Assembly: GCF_903866365.1 (NCBI RefSeq)
Contig: NZ_CAIPNF010000310.1
Span: 1 to 64,000 of the forward strand
Origin: an uncultured Thiocystis sp.
GTDB taxonomy: Bacteria > Pseudomonadota > Gammaproteobacteria > Chromatiales > Chromatiaceae
Length of the DNA stretch: 64,000 nucleotides
Reading direction: 5' to 3'
Position 1 is the stretch's first letter, and every line of letters begins with the position of its first letter. The notes beneath the pieces were generated by a model. The model did no database searches. It saw nothing but the letters and a program-made list of their open reading frames with translations, and was not told the DNA's origin. Of this stretch, positions 44,976 to 54,460 are shown one piece after another. A program made the translations under genes and the position numbers.

Positions 44976-46415
44976 TTAATCCCAAAGTTCCCTGGGATAG
45001 TCCCGGTAAATGGCCTTCAGCCCCTTGTGGTACTGCCGGCTGGCGCGGGCCACCCGCATCATTTGATCAGGCGATGCCAGATGACGGTTGACGCGCATCG
45101 GTACTTTCTCCAGCGCCGAATGGGCCAGCTCGGCGAAGGTCAGGGCATACTCGCGCAGCGGCATGGCCGTCGGCGTCAGCGGATGCATGCAGTCGTGCAG
45201 ATCGTGCGGGTTGTCGACCCAGATGCGTGGCTGCATCGCTAGATAATCGGGGGTGCCGGGCGAAGGGGTGCAGACGGTGAAGCTGCATTGCAGCGGTGGC
45301 AGACCCCGAACGTAATCGCGCAGTCTGGCAAACTCGGCTTCGCCGTACTCGGGCTGGACCATGAAGGCGGCATGCACCGCGATGCCCAGCGAGCGCAGCC
45401 GCTCCAGTGCGCGCTCGTTCGCGGCGACGCTCCCGCCCTTGGCCGCCCGCTTGAGCTCGGCGTCGGTCGGAAACTCGAAACCGAGAAAGGCGGCGTCGAG
45501 CCCGATCTCGCGCCAGCGTCGCAACAGCTCCGGCGAACGGTTGACGGTCGTGGCCCGAGTCCAGGCGAAATAGCGTTTCCTGACACCACGGGCGGCCAGT
45601 GCGTCGGCCAGCTCCCAGGCAAAGTCCTCGCAGATGAAGTTCTCGTCATCGCTGAAATAGACATGCTCGGCCTCCAGTGAGGCGATCTCATCGACCACGG
45701 AGGCCACCGGACGCGGCCGGTGCACGCCACCGCACAGGTGCGGCACGATGCAGAATGAGCATTTCATCTTGCAGCCCCAGGAGGTCCGCACCATCGCGAC
45801 CCGCGGAAACAGCGGATGCCAGCGCGGCAGCTTTTCGGCAGTCCAGACACTGCGGTATTGGCGCGTATCCCAGAGATCGCGCCGTGGCAGCGGCAGGAGC
45901 GCGGGGTCCGGAAATTGCGGCCACTGACGCTCTTCGTCGTCGCGCCAGGCCTGGTCCGGGCACAACACTTGGGGAATCCCGTCGAGTTCGCGACCGGCCG
46001 CGATGGCGGCGACGATCTGCTTGAAGGGCGCGCAACCCTCGCCGCGCACGATGGCGTCGATGGCGTCGATCCGATAGTCCCGCGGAGCGACGGTCGCGTG
46101 GTGGCCGCCGACGACGATCCAGGTCGCCGGCAGATGCCCGCGCACGGTTTGGGCGATCCGCTTGACGATGGACGCCTCGTGGCTGTATCCGGTGATACCC
46201 ACCAGATCCGGTCGGAAGCGCCGCAGCGTCAGATCCAGTGCCGGCCAGGGCCAGGCGGCTAGACGCAGATCCAGAATGCGCGTCTCATGCCCGGGGCCAG
46301 CCGCCGCGGCCAGATAGCCGAGCTCCAGTGGCTCCATCCGCTGAAAGGCTTGCAGCCCGAGCACGGATGGCAGTCTCGCCTTGGGCTTGATCAGCAGAAT
46401 ACGCACGTCAGGCAC
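44976..46415 (-). CDS. B12-binding-domain radical SAM protein
   Basis: This 479-residue protein has an N-terminal cobalamin-binding-type domain (residues 1-145, with VGITGYSHEASIV and VVGGHHATVAP) and a radical SAM core with Cys-x3-Cys-x2-Cys (C215, C219, C222 in WGCKMKCSFC). The B12 domain lacks a clear Asp-x-His-x-x-Gly, as in many of this class, where binding is base-off without a protein ligand. Such enzymes often methylate unreactive carbons or catalyse ring rearrangements. It is the last gene of the long minus-strand run that includes the pigment cluster, 99 bases after the GT-YdcF gene, so a tailoring role is possible but unproven. Confidence 0.9.
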   Translation of the reverse strand: MPDVRILLIKPKARLPSVLGLQAFQRMEPLELGYLAAAAGPGHETRILDLRLAAWPWPALDLTLRRFRPDLVGITGYSHEASIVKRIAQTVRGHLPATWIVVGGHHATVAPRDYRIDAIDAIVRGEGCAPFKQIVAAIAAGRELDGIPQVLCPDQAWRDDEERQWPQFPDPALLPLPRRDLWDTRQYRSVWTAEKLPRWHPLFPRVAMVRTSWGCKMKCSFCIVPHLCGGVHRPRPVASVVDEIASLEAEHVYFSDDENFICEDFAWELADALAARGVRKRYFAWTRATTVNRSPELLRRWREIGLDAAFLGFEFPTDAELKRAAKGGSVAANERALERLRSLGIAVHAAFMVQPEYGEAEFARLRDYVRGLPPLQCSFTVCTPSPGTPDYLAMQPRIWVDNPHDLHDCMHPLTPTAMPLREYALTFAELAHSALEKVPMRVNRHLASPDQMMRVARASRQYHKGLKAIYRDYPRELWD

Positions 46416-46514
46416 CTCCGCCAGCGTTGCCCGTGCGCAACCGAAGGAGGAGCCGGCGCGGGGTTCCTGTGGGAGCTCGCCTTGAAGCGGGACGACTTCC
46501 TGCCACGGTTCGCC

Positions 46515-48077
46515 TCAGGATACCCGCGCGAGCATGCGTCGATTGCGGGTCAGCCTGGCCCACAGTTTTCCGGTCGCGAACCAGGTCACATAAAAACTTT
46601 CCAGCAACCAGCGATGCGGCAGGACAGAGCGCGACCATGGCGTGATCGATGCGGCGGCGCAGAGTCGATAAGACAGACCGAGGCTGTTCGCCATCTGCCC
46701 GAGTCGCGCCAGGTGATAGCGATTGGAGATCAGCGTCAAGGGCTCGCGCGTCTGCGTCTCGGCCAGCAGCGTCCGCAGGTTGCGCAGATTGGTCAGCGTA
46801 TCGCGGGATGCCTGCTCCAGGCCGATGGACAGGCTGGCGCCTTCCGGGAGGGCGCGCAGCAGTTGCTCGCCGGCTTCGGCCTCGCTCAGACGCGCGTTCC
46901 CGGTGCGACCGCCCAGGAGGAGGATGCGGCTGCCCTGACGGGCGGCGGCGAGCCGGGCGGCCGTTGCGAGTCGGATCCGGTAGTCCCGGTCGGGCTGATC
47001 GTTGACCAGACGTTTGCCGAACACGACGATCAGATCGGTCGCCGGGCCGGTCCCAGCCCGGAGCCCAACGGCAATCACTCGGACGAGCGCGACGACGAAG
47101 GGAAGACCCGCGCCGACGATCCCGACCAGCAGCGTCAGCGCCAGGGTTCCGAGGTTGTCCCAGTCGATCCGCGAGTGCGTCGCCATCATGTCGTCGAGAG
47201 GGTTTAGAGCAGCGCAAAACGCCCAAGAATCTGCTCGTCGAGATTCGCGATCCAACCGCTGTCGTTGGATTGGATCCTCCGCTTCGACGCATCGTACTTG
47301 AGGTTCGAGCGGGTCACATCGCGGACGGCTTCGCCAGCCCAGCGAGCGCAGCAGGCCCAAGGGGTACATGCCGCGGCGCAGCAGCTTGCCGCCGACCAGC
47401 CGCACGATGCTCCAGGTATCGCGCCAGGGCCGGTAATGACTAGGACGCAGATCCTGGTGATAGCAGGTCGCGATGGCGACGTGGCGCACCCTGGCGCCGG
47501 CGGCCACCGCATCGATCAACAGCTCGGTTTCATAGGCGAAGCCCTGATTGCCGCGCGGTCGCGCAATCAGCCGCGCGAGAATCCCGGCGGGATAGAGCCG
47601 GAAGCCGGACTGCGTGTCCTCGATCCGCCTCCCACAGGCCCAGGAGATCCAGAAATCGGCAACCTCGTTGGCGAAGCGGCGCAACGGCGGCGCCTGTTCG
47701 CGGGCCTCGGTGCGGGCGGCGATGACGATGGCGTCCGGATCCAGCGACGCGGCCTGAAGCAGGCGCGGGATGTCGCTGGCACTGTGCTGACCATCGCCAT
47801 CCATGGTGACAATCCGTTGCGCGCCGCTGGCAAGGGCATGGGCGATGCCGCGCTGGAGGGCAAAACCCTTGCCGAGATTGGTCTGGTGCTGGAGCAGTTC
47901 CAGCGGCGGATTGGTGCCTTCGCGCAACGACGCGCGCACCAGCTCGGCGGTGGTGTCCGTGGAGCCGTCATCGACGACGATGACCCGGTCGACAGCTTGC
48001 CCGCGGACGGCCGCGACGACCTCGCGGATGGTCCGCGCCTCATTGAAGGCCGGGATGATCACGCTGGTGTCTGTCAT
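46515..48077 (-). CDS. Glycosyltransferase family 2 - YdcF-like fusion protein
   Basis: This 520-residue frame has two domains. Residues 1-250 are a GT-A glycosyltransferase (SVIIPAFNEARTIREVV, VDDGSTD and a DxD-like MDGDGQHS). A roughly 45-residue linker of low-complexity, charged sequence follows. The C-terminal 210 residues begin MMATHSRIDWDNLG and have a membrane segment and a DUF218/YdcF-like domain (DLIVVFGKRLVND, RILLLGGRTGNARLSEAEAG). The linker looks like translated spacer, and an ATG pair at 47186-47189 could start a separate YdcF gene. I keep it as one reading frame because no stop intervenes. The start at 48077 overlaps the upstream gene's stop (ATGA). In related pigment clusters a GT2 protein is present and probably decorates the polyene. 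Confidence 0.75.
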   Translation of the reverse strand: MTDTSVIIPAFNEARTIREVVAAVRGQAVDRVIVVDDGSTDTTAELVRASLREGTNPPLELLQHQTNLGKGFALQRGIAHALASGAQRIVTMDGDGQHSASDIPRLLQAASLDPDAIVIAARTEAREQAPPLRRFANEVADFWISWACGRRIEDTQSGFRLYPAGILARLIARPRGNQGFAYETELLIDAVAAGARVRHVAIATCYHQDLRPSHYRPWRDTWSIVRLVGGKLLRRGMYPLGLLRSLGWRSRPRCDPLEPQVRCVEAEDPIQRQRLDRESRRADSWAFCAALNPLDDMMATHSRIDWDNLGTLALTLLVGIVGAGLPFVVALVRVIAVGLRAGTGPATDLIVVFGKRLVNDQPDRDYRIRLATAARLAAARQGSRILLLGGRTGNARLSEAEAGEQLLRALPEGASLSIGLEQASRDTLTNLRNLRTLLAETQTREPLTLISNRYHLARLGQMANSLGLSYRLCAAASITPWSRSVLPHRWLLESFYVTWFATGKLWARLTRNRRMLARVS

Positions 48078-48508
48078 GCCATGCCTCCGGCGCCCTGCAT
48101 CAGCGTGATGCGGCCACGCGCGCAAGACTGGCCAGCAGCAGTCAGCTCGAAATGGTAGATCACGTTGACGCCGAGGCGGGCATCCAAGCGCGCCGCGACC
48201 TTCAGCGGCGCGGCCAGTTGATCGAGTCGCGAGACGGTCAGTTCCAGGTCACGGATCGCTCCCAGCAGCAGGACCGGACCTGCGTCGAGTGCCGTGGAGA
48301 GCACGCCATGCACGGCCGCCGCCTGAGCCGCATATTCAACGCCATGAACAGCGGACAGAGCGCCATGACGGCGGAGTGGATTGGTCGGCAACTGGTGCGA
48401 GGATGTCGCGCAGAGAATGGATTGCCCGTCCCATTCAAGCACCTCCTCCAGCAGACACATGCCGCCCGCATGCGGGAGCCGGGCGTAGATGTCGTCCAGC
48501 ATGCTCAT
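48074..48508 (-). CDS. Hotdog-fold 3-hydroxyacyl-ACP dehydratase
   Basis: This 144-residue protein begins MSMLDDIYARLPHAGGMCLLEEV, with the catalytic-type His of hotdog dehydratases at LPHAGG, and later carries a conserved HGVEYAAQAAAVHG. It resembles the ApeP-type dehydratase of aryl-polyene clusters, which removes water from 3-hydroxyacyl-ACP. The ATG overlaps the stop of the preceding ketosynthase-like gene (ATGA) and its own stop overlaps the next start. A second dehydratase lies at 54457-54753. Confidence 0.8.
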   Translation of the reverse strand: MSMLDDIYARLPHAGGMCLLEEVLEWDGQSILCATSSHQLPTNPLRRHGALSAVHGVEYAAQAAAVHGVLSTALDAGPVLLLGAIRDLELTVSRLDQLAAPLKVAARLDARLGVNVIYHFELTAAGQSCARGRITLMQGAGGMA

Positions 48509-49302
48509 GCGCCTCGGCTCAGACGCACATCAAGCCGCAGATCCGGCCAGTAGGGCAACTGAATGGCGGCATCCTGGTCGGCGGCGATGGCCGTCAGCAG
48601 CGGCAGTGCGCGGGCCGCCGGATTCCTCCGACGCATGGCTTCCAACTCCGGGTTTCGCATTGGCGTTTGGGTGTTTCCATCATCGGCGGCGCGGAGCGCC
48701 AGATCGAGCCTGACCAGCGCCGTGTCCGGCGTCGCCGGTTCCAGCAGCAGCGCGCAGGCAAAGGCGCAGCCAAAGGGTCGATGAGGATGCAGCAGCTCCG
48801 GCGCGGGCTGGTCGAAGGCGACCAACAGCGCCGGACCAGCGGTGCAGATCACCTGAGTGGCCGCTTCCAGCAAACCGGCGGCAAAACTTCCGTCGCCGGC
48901 CGCGAGACTCGTGGATGGCTGTCGACAGCCCTCGGCGATGGACCAGTAACCAGCGACGGCATTGTGCACCGAATTTTGGAAGACGGTCGGCGAGGGCGGA
49001 AAGCAGTGCTGAAAGATGTCGCGGCAAAGGCTGTCGATCAGGCTCATGTCGCCATCGGATGAGGCGAAGACGCTGCTCAGTCGGGCGCGGTCAGTGTCCG
49101 TCGTTGCCTGGCGGGCCGCATCCAGTGCGAGCCGGGTGGCGAGAGTCGCGCGGCGGGCCTCGTTGGCAGGCAATCCGAGCAGTGGCCGCGCCTGGATTGG
49201 CGCGGTGACATAGGGTCGCTCGCCACGCAGCACGGCGCGAGCGCTGGTCCAGTCGGTGAGCCCCGGCCCGACGATCCCGACCTCGCGCAGCGCGACACGC
49301 AT
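48505..49302 (-). CDS. Ketosynthase-like chain-length factor
   Basis: This 265-residue protein matches the N-terminal half of a beta-ketoacyl synthase (LREVGIVGPGLTDW, VFASSDGDMSLID, then FQNSVHNAVAGYWSIAEG). The position where the active-site Cys would fall is SVHNAVAG, with no Cys, and there is no C-terminal domain carrying the two His. This is the pattern of the small chain-length-factor partners (ApeC-like) that form a heterodimer with an active ketosynthase. The ATG shares bases with the upstream ketosynthase stop (TGATG), which supports a heterodimer. Confidence 0.82.
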   Translation of the reverse strand: MRVALREVGIVGPGLTDWTSARAVLRGERPYVTAPIQARPLLGLPANEARRATLATRLALDAARQATTDTDRARLSSVFASSDGDMSLIDSLCRDIFQHCFPPSPTVFQNSVHNAVAGYWSIAEGCRQPSTSLAAGDGSFAAGLLEAATQVICTAGPALLVAFDQPAPELLHPHRPFGCAFACALLLEPATPDTALVRLDLALRAADDGNTQTPMRNPELEAMRRRNPAARALPLLTAIAADQDAAIQLPYWPDLRLDVRLSRGA

Positions 49303-50516
49303 CAGATTCGTCCGAACACCAGGGCGCAATTGTTGCCGGCAAAGCCGAATGAATTGCTCAACGCCCGCATGATGGGTTGCCGCCGACTGCGACGGATCGG
49401 TCGCACCGACAGCGCGGGGTCGAGCGTCGTCGTGTTCAGTGTGCCGGGCAGCAGTCCATGCTGTAGACAGAGCAGCGACAGCACGGCTTCGACGGCGCCG
49501 GATGCGCCCAGGGTATGGCCGGTCCAGCCCTTGGTCGCGCTGGCGATCGGGGCGGCGCCGAAGACCGCCGTCACCGCCCGATCCTCGGACAGATCGTTGG
49601 CCGGGGTGCCCGTGCCGTGCAGATTGATATAGTCGATCTCGCCGGCGGTCAGGCCCGCGCTTGCCAGTGCCGAACGCATCGCCAGTTCGGCGCCGATTCC
49701 GTCGGGATGGGGCGAGGTGATGTGGTAGGCGTCAGTGCTCTCGCCATAGCCGAGCAGCGCGAGATCCTCGCCCGCGCCGGTGAGTTCCAGCAGCGCGAAG
49801 GCGGCACCCTCGCCGACACTGATGCCAGCGCGCCCCTGTCCCCAGGGCGTGCAGGGCTGCGGCGACAGGAGCCCCAGCGCATGAAAGCCCATGATGGTCG
49901 TCAGGCAGAGCGTATCGACGCCGCCAACCATCGCCGCGTCACAGAGTCCGGCGGTCAGTGCGCGATGAGCGGCCGCGAAGGTCTTGGCGCCGGACGAGCA
50001 GGCGGTGGAGATCACGCAGGCCGGCCCGCGCAGACCGAGCCGGCGACGGCAGTAGTCGGCGAGCGAGACGTAAGCATGCGTGGAGTCGAAACGCAGGTCG
50101 TCGCCGAGTCCGGGCGTGCCCTGCTCGAAATGGCGCCGGTAACACTGCTCGGTGTGCCGGATGCCGGACGTGCTGGTGCCCAGGAACAGACCGATCCGGG
50201 TCGGACCCCAGGCATCCCGTGCCGCGAGAACCTTTGCAATGAAATCGTCGCCGGTAAGCGTCAGTTCAGCAAGGCGGTTGTTACGGCAGTCGAATTCGGC
50301 GAGATCGGCGGGCAAATGGGTGTCATCGAGTGCATCGACAATCCCGACCCACGCGGGAACCGGTGCTTCGTTCATGGTGGATGCGCGCAGTCCCGGGCGC
50401 ATGTCGGTGAGCGCTTGAATGTGGTGGTTGCAGCCCTGGCCCAGCGCGGTGGTCAGGGTATAGGCGCGAACCCTGGCGGGCGCGATCGGCATGGTCGGTT
50501 GATTGATGCGTTGCAT
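49302..50516 (-). CDS. Beta-ketoacyl-ACP synthase of the aryl-polyene type
   Basis: This 404-residue FabF-like enzyme has the full catalytic set: C173 (STACSSGAKT), H300 (LHGTGTPAND), K329 and H334 (KGWTGHTLGASG). It should elongate the polyene chain by decarboxylative condensation of malonyl-ACP. Coupling to the following chain-length factor gene suggests a heterodimer. The ATG at 50516 is about 40 bases after the MMPL exporter stop; an in-frame ATG at 50492 is possible. In known aryl-polyene clusters two ketosynthases plus a chain-length factor are found; only this one is in the window. Confidence 0.92.
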   Translation of the reverse strand: MQRINQPTMPIAPARVRAYTLTTALGQGCNHHIQALTDMRPGLRASTMNEAPVPAWVGIVDALDDTHLPADLAEFDCRNNRLAELTLTGDDFIAKVLAARDAWGPTRIGLFLGTSTSGIRHTEQCYRRHFEQGTPGLGDDLRFDSTHAYVSLADYCRRRLGLRGPACVISTACSSGAKTFAAAHRALTAGLCDAAMVGGVDTLCLTTIMGFHALGLLSPQPCTPWGQGRAGISVGEGAAFALLELTGAGEDLALLGYGESTDAYHITSPHPDGIGAELAMRSALASAGLTAGEIDYINLHGTGTPANDLSEDRAVTAVFGAAPIASATKGWTGHTLGASGAVEAVLSLLCLQHGLLPGTLNTTTLDPALSVRPIRRSRRQPIMRALSNSFGFAGNNCALVFGRI

Positions 50517-50559
50517 GCCTTGGCGGGATGCCTGGCTTTAATCTTTCTGTGTATTGATT

Positions 50560-52917
50560 CTAACCAATGGGTTCGGCCCTCGCAAGCAATAGCGACAGCG
50601 CATAGGCCAGGAAGCTACCGATGGCGACGGTGAGCCCGATCGAGTGCAGCGCCGGGATCGCCGACAGCGCCAGCATGCCGAACGCGGTAAAGGTGGGAAC
50701 CGCGGCGACAGTGACCGAAAAGAGCGTGCGCAGACGCTCGGCGGCATCGCTGGAGGGGCGATCCAGAAACAGGCTGTAATCGATGTTCAGCCCGGCGACC
50801 AGGATCAGCGAAACCAGATGAAATAAATTGACCTTGCCGTGGATCAGCACCAGCAGCATGAACGTCAGCGCCACGGCGATGCTGATCGGCAGCAGCACCC
50901 GCCCGAGCCGCGACCGATCGCGCAGCGCCAGCGCCAGCGCCAGGACGATGGCGAGGGCCGCGATGGGCAGCTTCTCCAGGGTCGTGTTGAAAAATCCAGT
51001 CAGCAGCCCGGCGGTGCCCTGCCGCAGATCCAGATACTGGAGCCGATGGCGCGTGGCCAGCGCCTGGAGCGCGGTCACTGCCGCCTCGCCGTTGACGCCC
51101 GCCAGCGGCACCAGGCCAAGCCAACCGCCGTCGAACGGCTGCAACAGCATTGCCGCGCGCGTCGAGATCGGACCGTTGGCGAGATCGGCGGTCCGCAGTG
51201 GCGCCAAGTGCCTTGCGCGTTCCACGTCGTCGAGAAAAGGCGCGAGACGTTCGAGCCGGAAGGGCAGACCCGCATTGGCGACCGCCAGCGTCGCGGCTAG
51301 CGACGCGCGCTCCGGCAGGGCGGCCTGGCGCGCTTGCTGGGCACCGGGGCTCGGCAGCCAGCGGGCGAGATTGTCGCTACCGGCGAGCAGTCCCCGCGCT
51401 TCCAGTTGCCGCAGATCGGGGAGCGCCGCTTCCAGGCGTTCCAGGACGCCCGCTTCATCGTCGGCCACGGCATAGAGCAGACGCGCCACGTCCGAGGCGC
51501 CGAGCTGGGCGCGGATCGCACTGTCTTTCTCGATCTCGGTGGCGGGAACGGTGCTCAAGCGGCGGAGATCCGTTTCCCAGGGACTGCCCTGCGTCAGCAA
51601 CACCAGGCCGAGCCCGGTCAGGCTGGCCAGCAGGAGCCAGGCGCCGACGCGCGGCGACCAGTGCGGTAGCCGCGCCTGGAGCGCGACGGGCCAGCGCTGT
51701 TCAGGCAGCCGATAGCTCGTCGGGATCAGTTGAGGCAGCAGGTAGCAGGAAGTCAGGGCGGCGGTGATCAGACCGGCGGCCGCGAGAATGCCAAGCTGCG
51801 ACAGACCCTCCAGACTGGTCCAGGCGAGCGCCGCATAGCCAAGGACGGTGGTGGTCATGCCCAGTAACAGCGTGCGCCAGATCGGCTTGGCGTAGCTGGC
51901 GCCGGTGCCAGCGACATGGGCATAGACATGGACCGGATAATCCATCGCGACCCCAAGCAACGTGCTCCCCAGTGCGAGCGTGATGCCGTGGACTGAGCCG
52001 AACAGCCATGACACCAGCGCCGTGCCCACCATGACTCCGCTCAACAGCGGCAGCAACCCCAGCAGCACCAGCGTCGTGGAACGGAACGCGAGCGCGAGGA
52101 TGATGACCACGATGACATTGGCGCCGAGGCTGAACGCCACGGTTTCGGTCTTGATCCGCTGCTCCGAGCTCACCGCGAAATAGCCGGGGCCGGCGAGTTC
52201 CAGCCTGAGACCGGCGCTCTGCGGCAGGGCCGCGAAGTCGCCGCGGATGCGCTCCACCACGCGCCGTTGTACGGCCAGATCCGAGGCCCGCGCAGCGGTG
52301 ACGACGACCAGCAGTGCATGGCGTTCGTCCGGGCTGAACCAGACCCCATGCTGGCGGTTCGGAACCTGACTTGGCAGCAGCGAGCGCAGCAGTTGGCGGT
52401 AGCAAGCGGTGGGATCGGCGGCGAGGTGTGGCCTGTCGAGCATGGCCACGCCCGAGGCCAGCTCGGCCAGCCGCGCCTCCAGTGCGGCGTGCAGCGCTGG
52501 CGCGGCGAGCGCATCGACACAGGCGTCTGGCGGACCAATCAGATAGCGGTAGCCGAACAGGACGGCATCGGGGGCGGATGTCGCGAGGGTCAGCTCGCCA
52601 TTGATGACCTGAGTCACGCTGTCATCGCCGCGCAGTCGCGCGGCCAGTGAGCGACTCGCCGCGGCCAGTGCTTCAGTGTCGCCCGGCGCTGAGGTTGCGG
52701 TCGGAGGCTCGCCACCGATGCGCAGCAGCAGTGTGCGGGCGGCGACACCGCCTCGCACCTGCGACAACAGCACCCGATCCTGTTGCGATGCGCCCGGCGG
52801 CAGAAACTGCGACAGGTCGGTTCCCAGACGCAGGTTGAGTCCATTCCAGACCGTCAGCAGCGCCAGACCAGCGAGCCAGACCGTCAGTACCACCGCGCGC
52901 CGCGTGATCGTCGGCAT
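50560..52917 (-). CDS. MMPL/RND-type exporter of the pigment cluster
   Basis: This 785-residue protein has about twelve membrane segments in the two-fold RND arrangement: one N-terminal helix, a periplasmic loop (about 30-240), five to six helices, a second loop and five to six helices. The first bundle contains GVAMDYPVHVYAH and the second GLNIDYSLFLDR, each with the Asp expected in MMPL transporters. Known homologues in aryl-polyene clusters are thought to move the polyene-lipid to the outer membrane. It begins three bases after the LolA-like gene ends. Confidence 0.92.
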   Translation of the reverse strand: MPTITRRAVVLTVWLAGLALLTVWNGLNLRLGTDLSQFLPPGASQQDRVLLSQVRGGVAARTLLLRIGGEPPTATSAPGDTEALAAASRSLAARLRGDDSVTQVINGELTLATSAPDAVLFGYRYLIGPPDACVDALAAPALHAALEARLAELASGVAMLDRPHLAADPTACYRQLLRSLLPSQVPNRQHGVWFSPDERHALLVVVTAARASDLAVQRRVVERIRGDFAALPQSAGLRLELAGPGYFAVSSEQRIKTETVAFSLGANVIVVIILALAFRSTTLVLLGLLPLLSGVMVGTALVSWLFGSVHGITLALGSTLLGVAMDYPVHVYAHVAGTGASYAKPIWRTLLLGMTTTVLGYAALAWTSLEGLSQLGILAAAGLITAALTSCYLLPQLIPTSYRLPEQRWPVALQARLPHWSPRVGAWLLLASLTGLGLVLLTQGSPWETDLRRLSTVPATEIEKDSAIRAQLGASDVARLLYAVADDEAGVLERLEAALPDLRQLEARGLLAGSDNLARWLPSPGAQQARQAALPERASLAATLAVANAGLPFRLERLAPFLDDVERARHLAPLRTADLANGPISTRAAMLLQPFDGGWLGLVPLAGVNGEAAVTALQALATRHRLQYLDLRQGTAGLLTGFFNTTLEKLPIAALAIVLALALALRDRSRLGRVLLPISIAVALTFMLLVLIHGKVNLFHLVSLILVAGLNIDYSLFLDRPSSDAAERLRTLFSVTVAAVPTFTAFGMLALSAIPALHSIGLTVAIGSFLAYALSLLLARAEPIG

Positions 52918-52920
52918 CGT

Positions 52921-53547
52921 TCAGTTGATCTCGACCGGCTCGCGCGCCAGCAGTTGCATGCGCAGCGAGCGCTGGTCGCCGTTAGGCTCCAGAATCTCGA
53001 TGGTCTCGATGGTCGCGCCATCGCCGATGATCCGAATGCGCTCGAACAGACCCGACAATGCCCCCTCCCTGCTGCCAATGTCCAAAGACCAATGCGTCTG
53101 GTCGATCTGGTAATCCAGTTGGTAGTTTGCTTGCAGCGTCGCAAGGTCACCGGCAAAGGTGGCGCGCAGTGCGCCAACCATGGCTTCCAGCGGTTTGATG
53201 TCGGAGACCATGAATTCGTTGACGACGCGCCCGCTGGAGATCAGCCGCATCCGCTCGCCGTCAAGTTCGAAGCCGTCGCCCTGATCGCTGAGACGGCGGA
53301 TGCGTGCCGGAGCCTGATAGAACAGGCGACCGCGCGTGCCGAGCGGAATGTCGATCAGGGTCGATTCGACCGTTTCCTGGTAGGCCACTTCCACCCGCTT
53401 GACGCGACCGAGCAGATTCATCAGCGCCTGCGCGTCAACCGGTTGCCTGGAGGTGGCGACTGACTGGGTCGGGCAGAGACTCAATCCCAGAAAGATGAGC
53501 GACGCCGCATGACCCAATAATACGCTATGACGTCCGCGCCGAGGCAT
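52921..53547 (-). CDS. LolA-like outer-membrane lipoprotein carrier
   Basis: This roughly 208-residue protein has a signal peptide (basic MPRRGRHS, then a hydrophobic core, cleavage near PTQSVA). The mature part has the LolA-fold pattern (VEVAYQETVESTLIDIPLGT, GRLFYQAPARIRRL). Periplasmic LolA-like proteins occur beside MMPL exporters in aryl-polyene clusters, where they probably carry the lipid-linked product. I chose the ATG at 53547, which has gggagg six bases upstream; a second ATG at 53553 is in frame. Confidence 0.82.
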   Translation of the reverse strand: MPRRGRHSVLLGHAASLIFLGLSLCPTQSVATSRQPVDAQALMNLLGRVKRVEVAYQETVESTLIDIPLGTRGRLFYQAPARIRRLSDQGDGFELDGERMRLISSGRVVNEFMVSDIKPLEAMVGALRATFAGDLATLQANYQLDYQIDQTHWSLDIGSREGALSGLFERIRIIGDGATIETIEILEPNGDQRSLRMQLLAREPVEIN

Positions 53548-54460
53548 CGTCATCCTCCCAGAAGTCATAAAAATTGAACCAGTTGTAAGGCGCCGCGCGG
53601 GTGTGGTACGCCAGCCGGTCCGCGTAACGCTGCACCCAGACATGAAGCGAGGCCTCGCGCCGCGTCCGCTCGCGCCGCTCCAGTTCGACCCGTTCCGCGA
53701 GCAATTCGAAAGAGACATCGTAGCGGTTGCCGCCGCGATAAATGCCGAAGGCCAGGATCACCGGAGCCCCGGTCACTGCCGCCAGGCTCATCGGACCGCT
53801 CGGAAAGGCCGCGCGGCGGCCGAGAAAGTCGCAGATCGCCGCCGGCTCGCCGGGCAAGCAGCGATCGCCGAGCAGCCCCACGAGACCATGCGCATCGAGA
53901 CTTTCCTTGACCGCTAGCAGCGGTTGCGGCGAGGCAAGCGAGATCACCGAATCGGCAATCGTCGGGTTCAGGGCATGCAGCAGTTCGGTGATGATCCGAT
54001 TGTGAGCCGGATACATCAGGATCTTGAGCGGAATGCGTGCCTCCTCGATGGCGAGCGCGCGCAGTAGCTCGAAGCTGCCGAGATGGGAACCGAGCAGCAG
54101 AAATCCCTGGCCGGCGGCGACCCGGTCGGTGACCAGTTCCGGCCGATGCAGACGGATGTCCAGCAGCTCCCGGCGTCCGGCGAGCAGGTAAACCCGATCG
54201 AGAATGGTCGCGGCAAAGCTGTGAAGGTGGCGGGCGACCTCCCGCAGCCGCGCGGGCCTGCCCAACACCTGCGTCAGGAAGCGCCGCGACGCACGCCGTT
54301 GAGGACCGGCCTTGAGCAGGAAATAGAGCGTGATCGGATAGAGCAGCGCGCGTGCCGGCGCGCGTCCCAGATGCAGCGCGATCCAGAGGATCAGACGCAG
54401 TGCCGAGCGGGTGCTGCGCTCGCGCTGGGTCGACCACTCGGTTCTCGCCCGCGCCGTCAT
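53525..54460 (-). CDS. Lysophospholipid acyltransferase-like protein (LpxL type)
   Basis: This roughly 311-residue protein has an N-terminal membrane anchor (LILWIALHLGRAPARALLY) and the acyltransferase pattern of LpxL/HtrB-like enzymes: LGSHLGSFELL (HxxxxE-like), GLLGDR and PSGPMSLAAVTGAPVILAF. In aryl-polyene clusters such enzymes are thought to transfer the polyene from ACP to a lipid. Its ATG overlaps the upstream dehydratase stop (ATGA), and its end overlaps the LolA-like gene start by 23 bases. Confidence 0.85.
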   Translation of the reverse strand: MTARARTEWSTQRERSTRSALRLILWIALHLGRAPARALLYPITLYFLLKAGPQRRASRRFLTQVLGRPARLREVARHLHSFAATILDRVYLLAGRRELLDIRLHRPELVTDRVAAGQGFLLLGSHLGSFELLRALAIEEARIPLKILMYPAHNRIITELLHALNPTIADSVISLASPQPLLAVKESLDAHGLVGLLGDRCLPGEPAAICDFLGRRAAFPSGPMSLAAVTGAPVILAFGIYRGGNRYDVSFELLAERVELERRERTRREASLHVWVQRYADRLAYHTRAAPYNWFNFYDFWEDDDASARTS

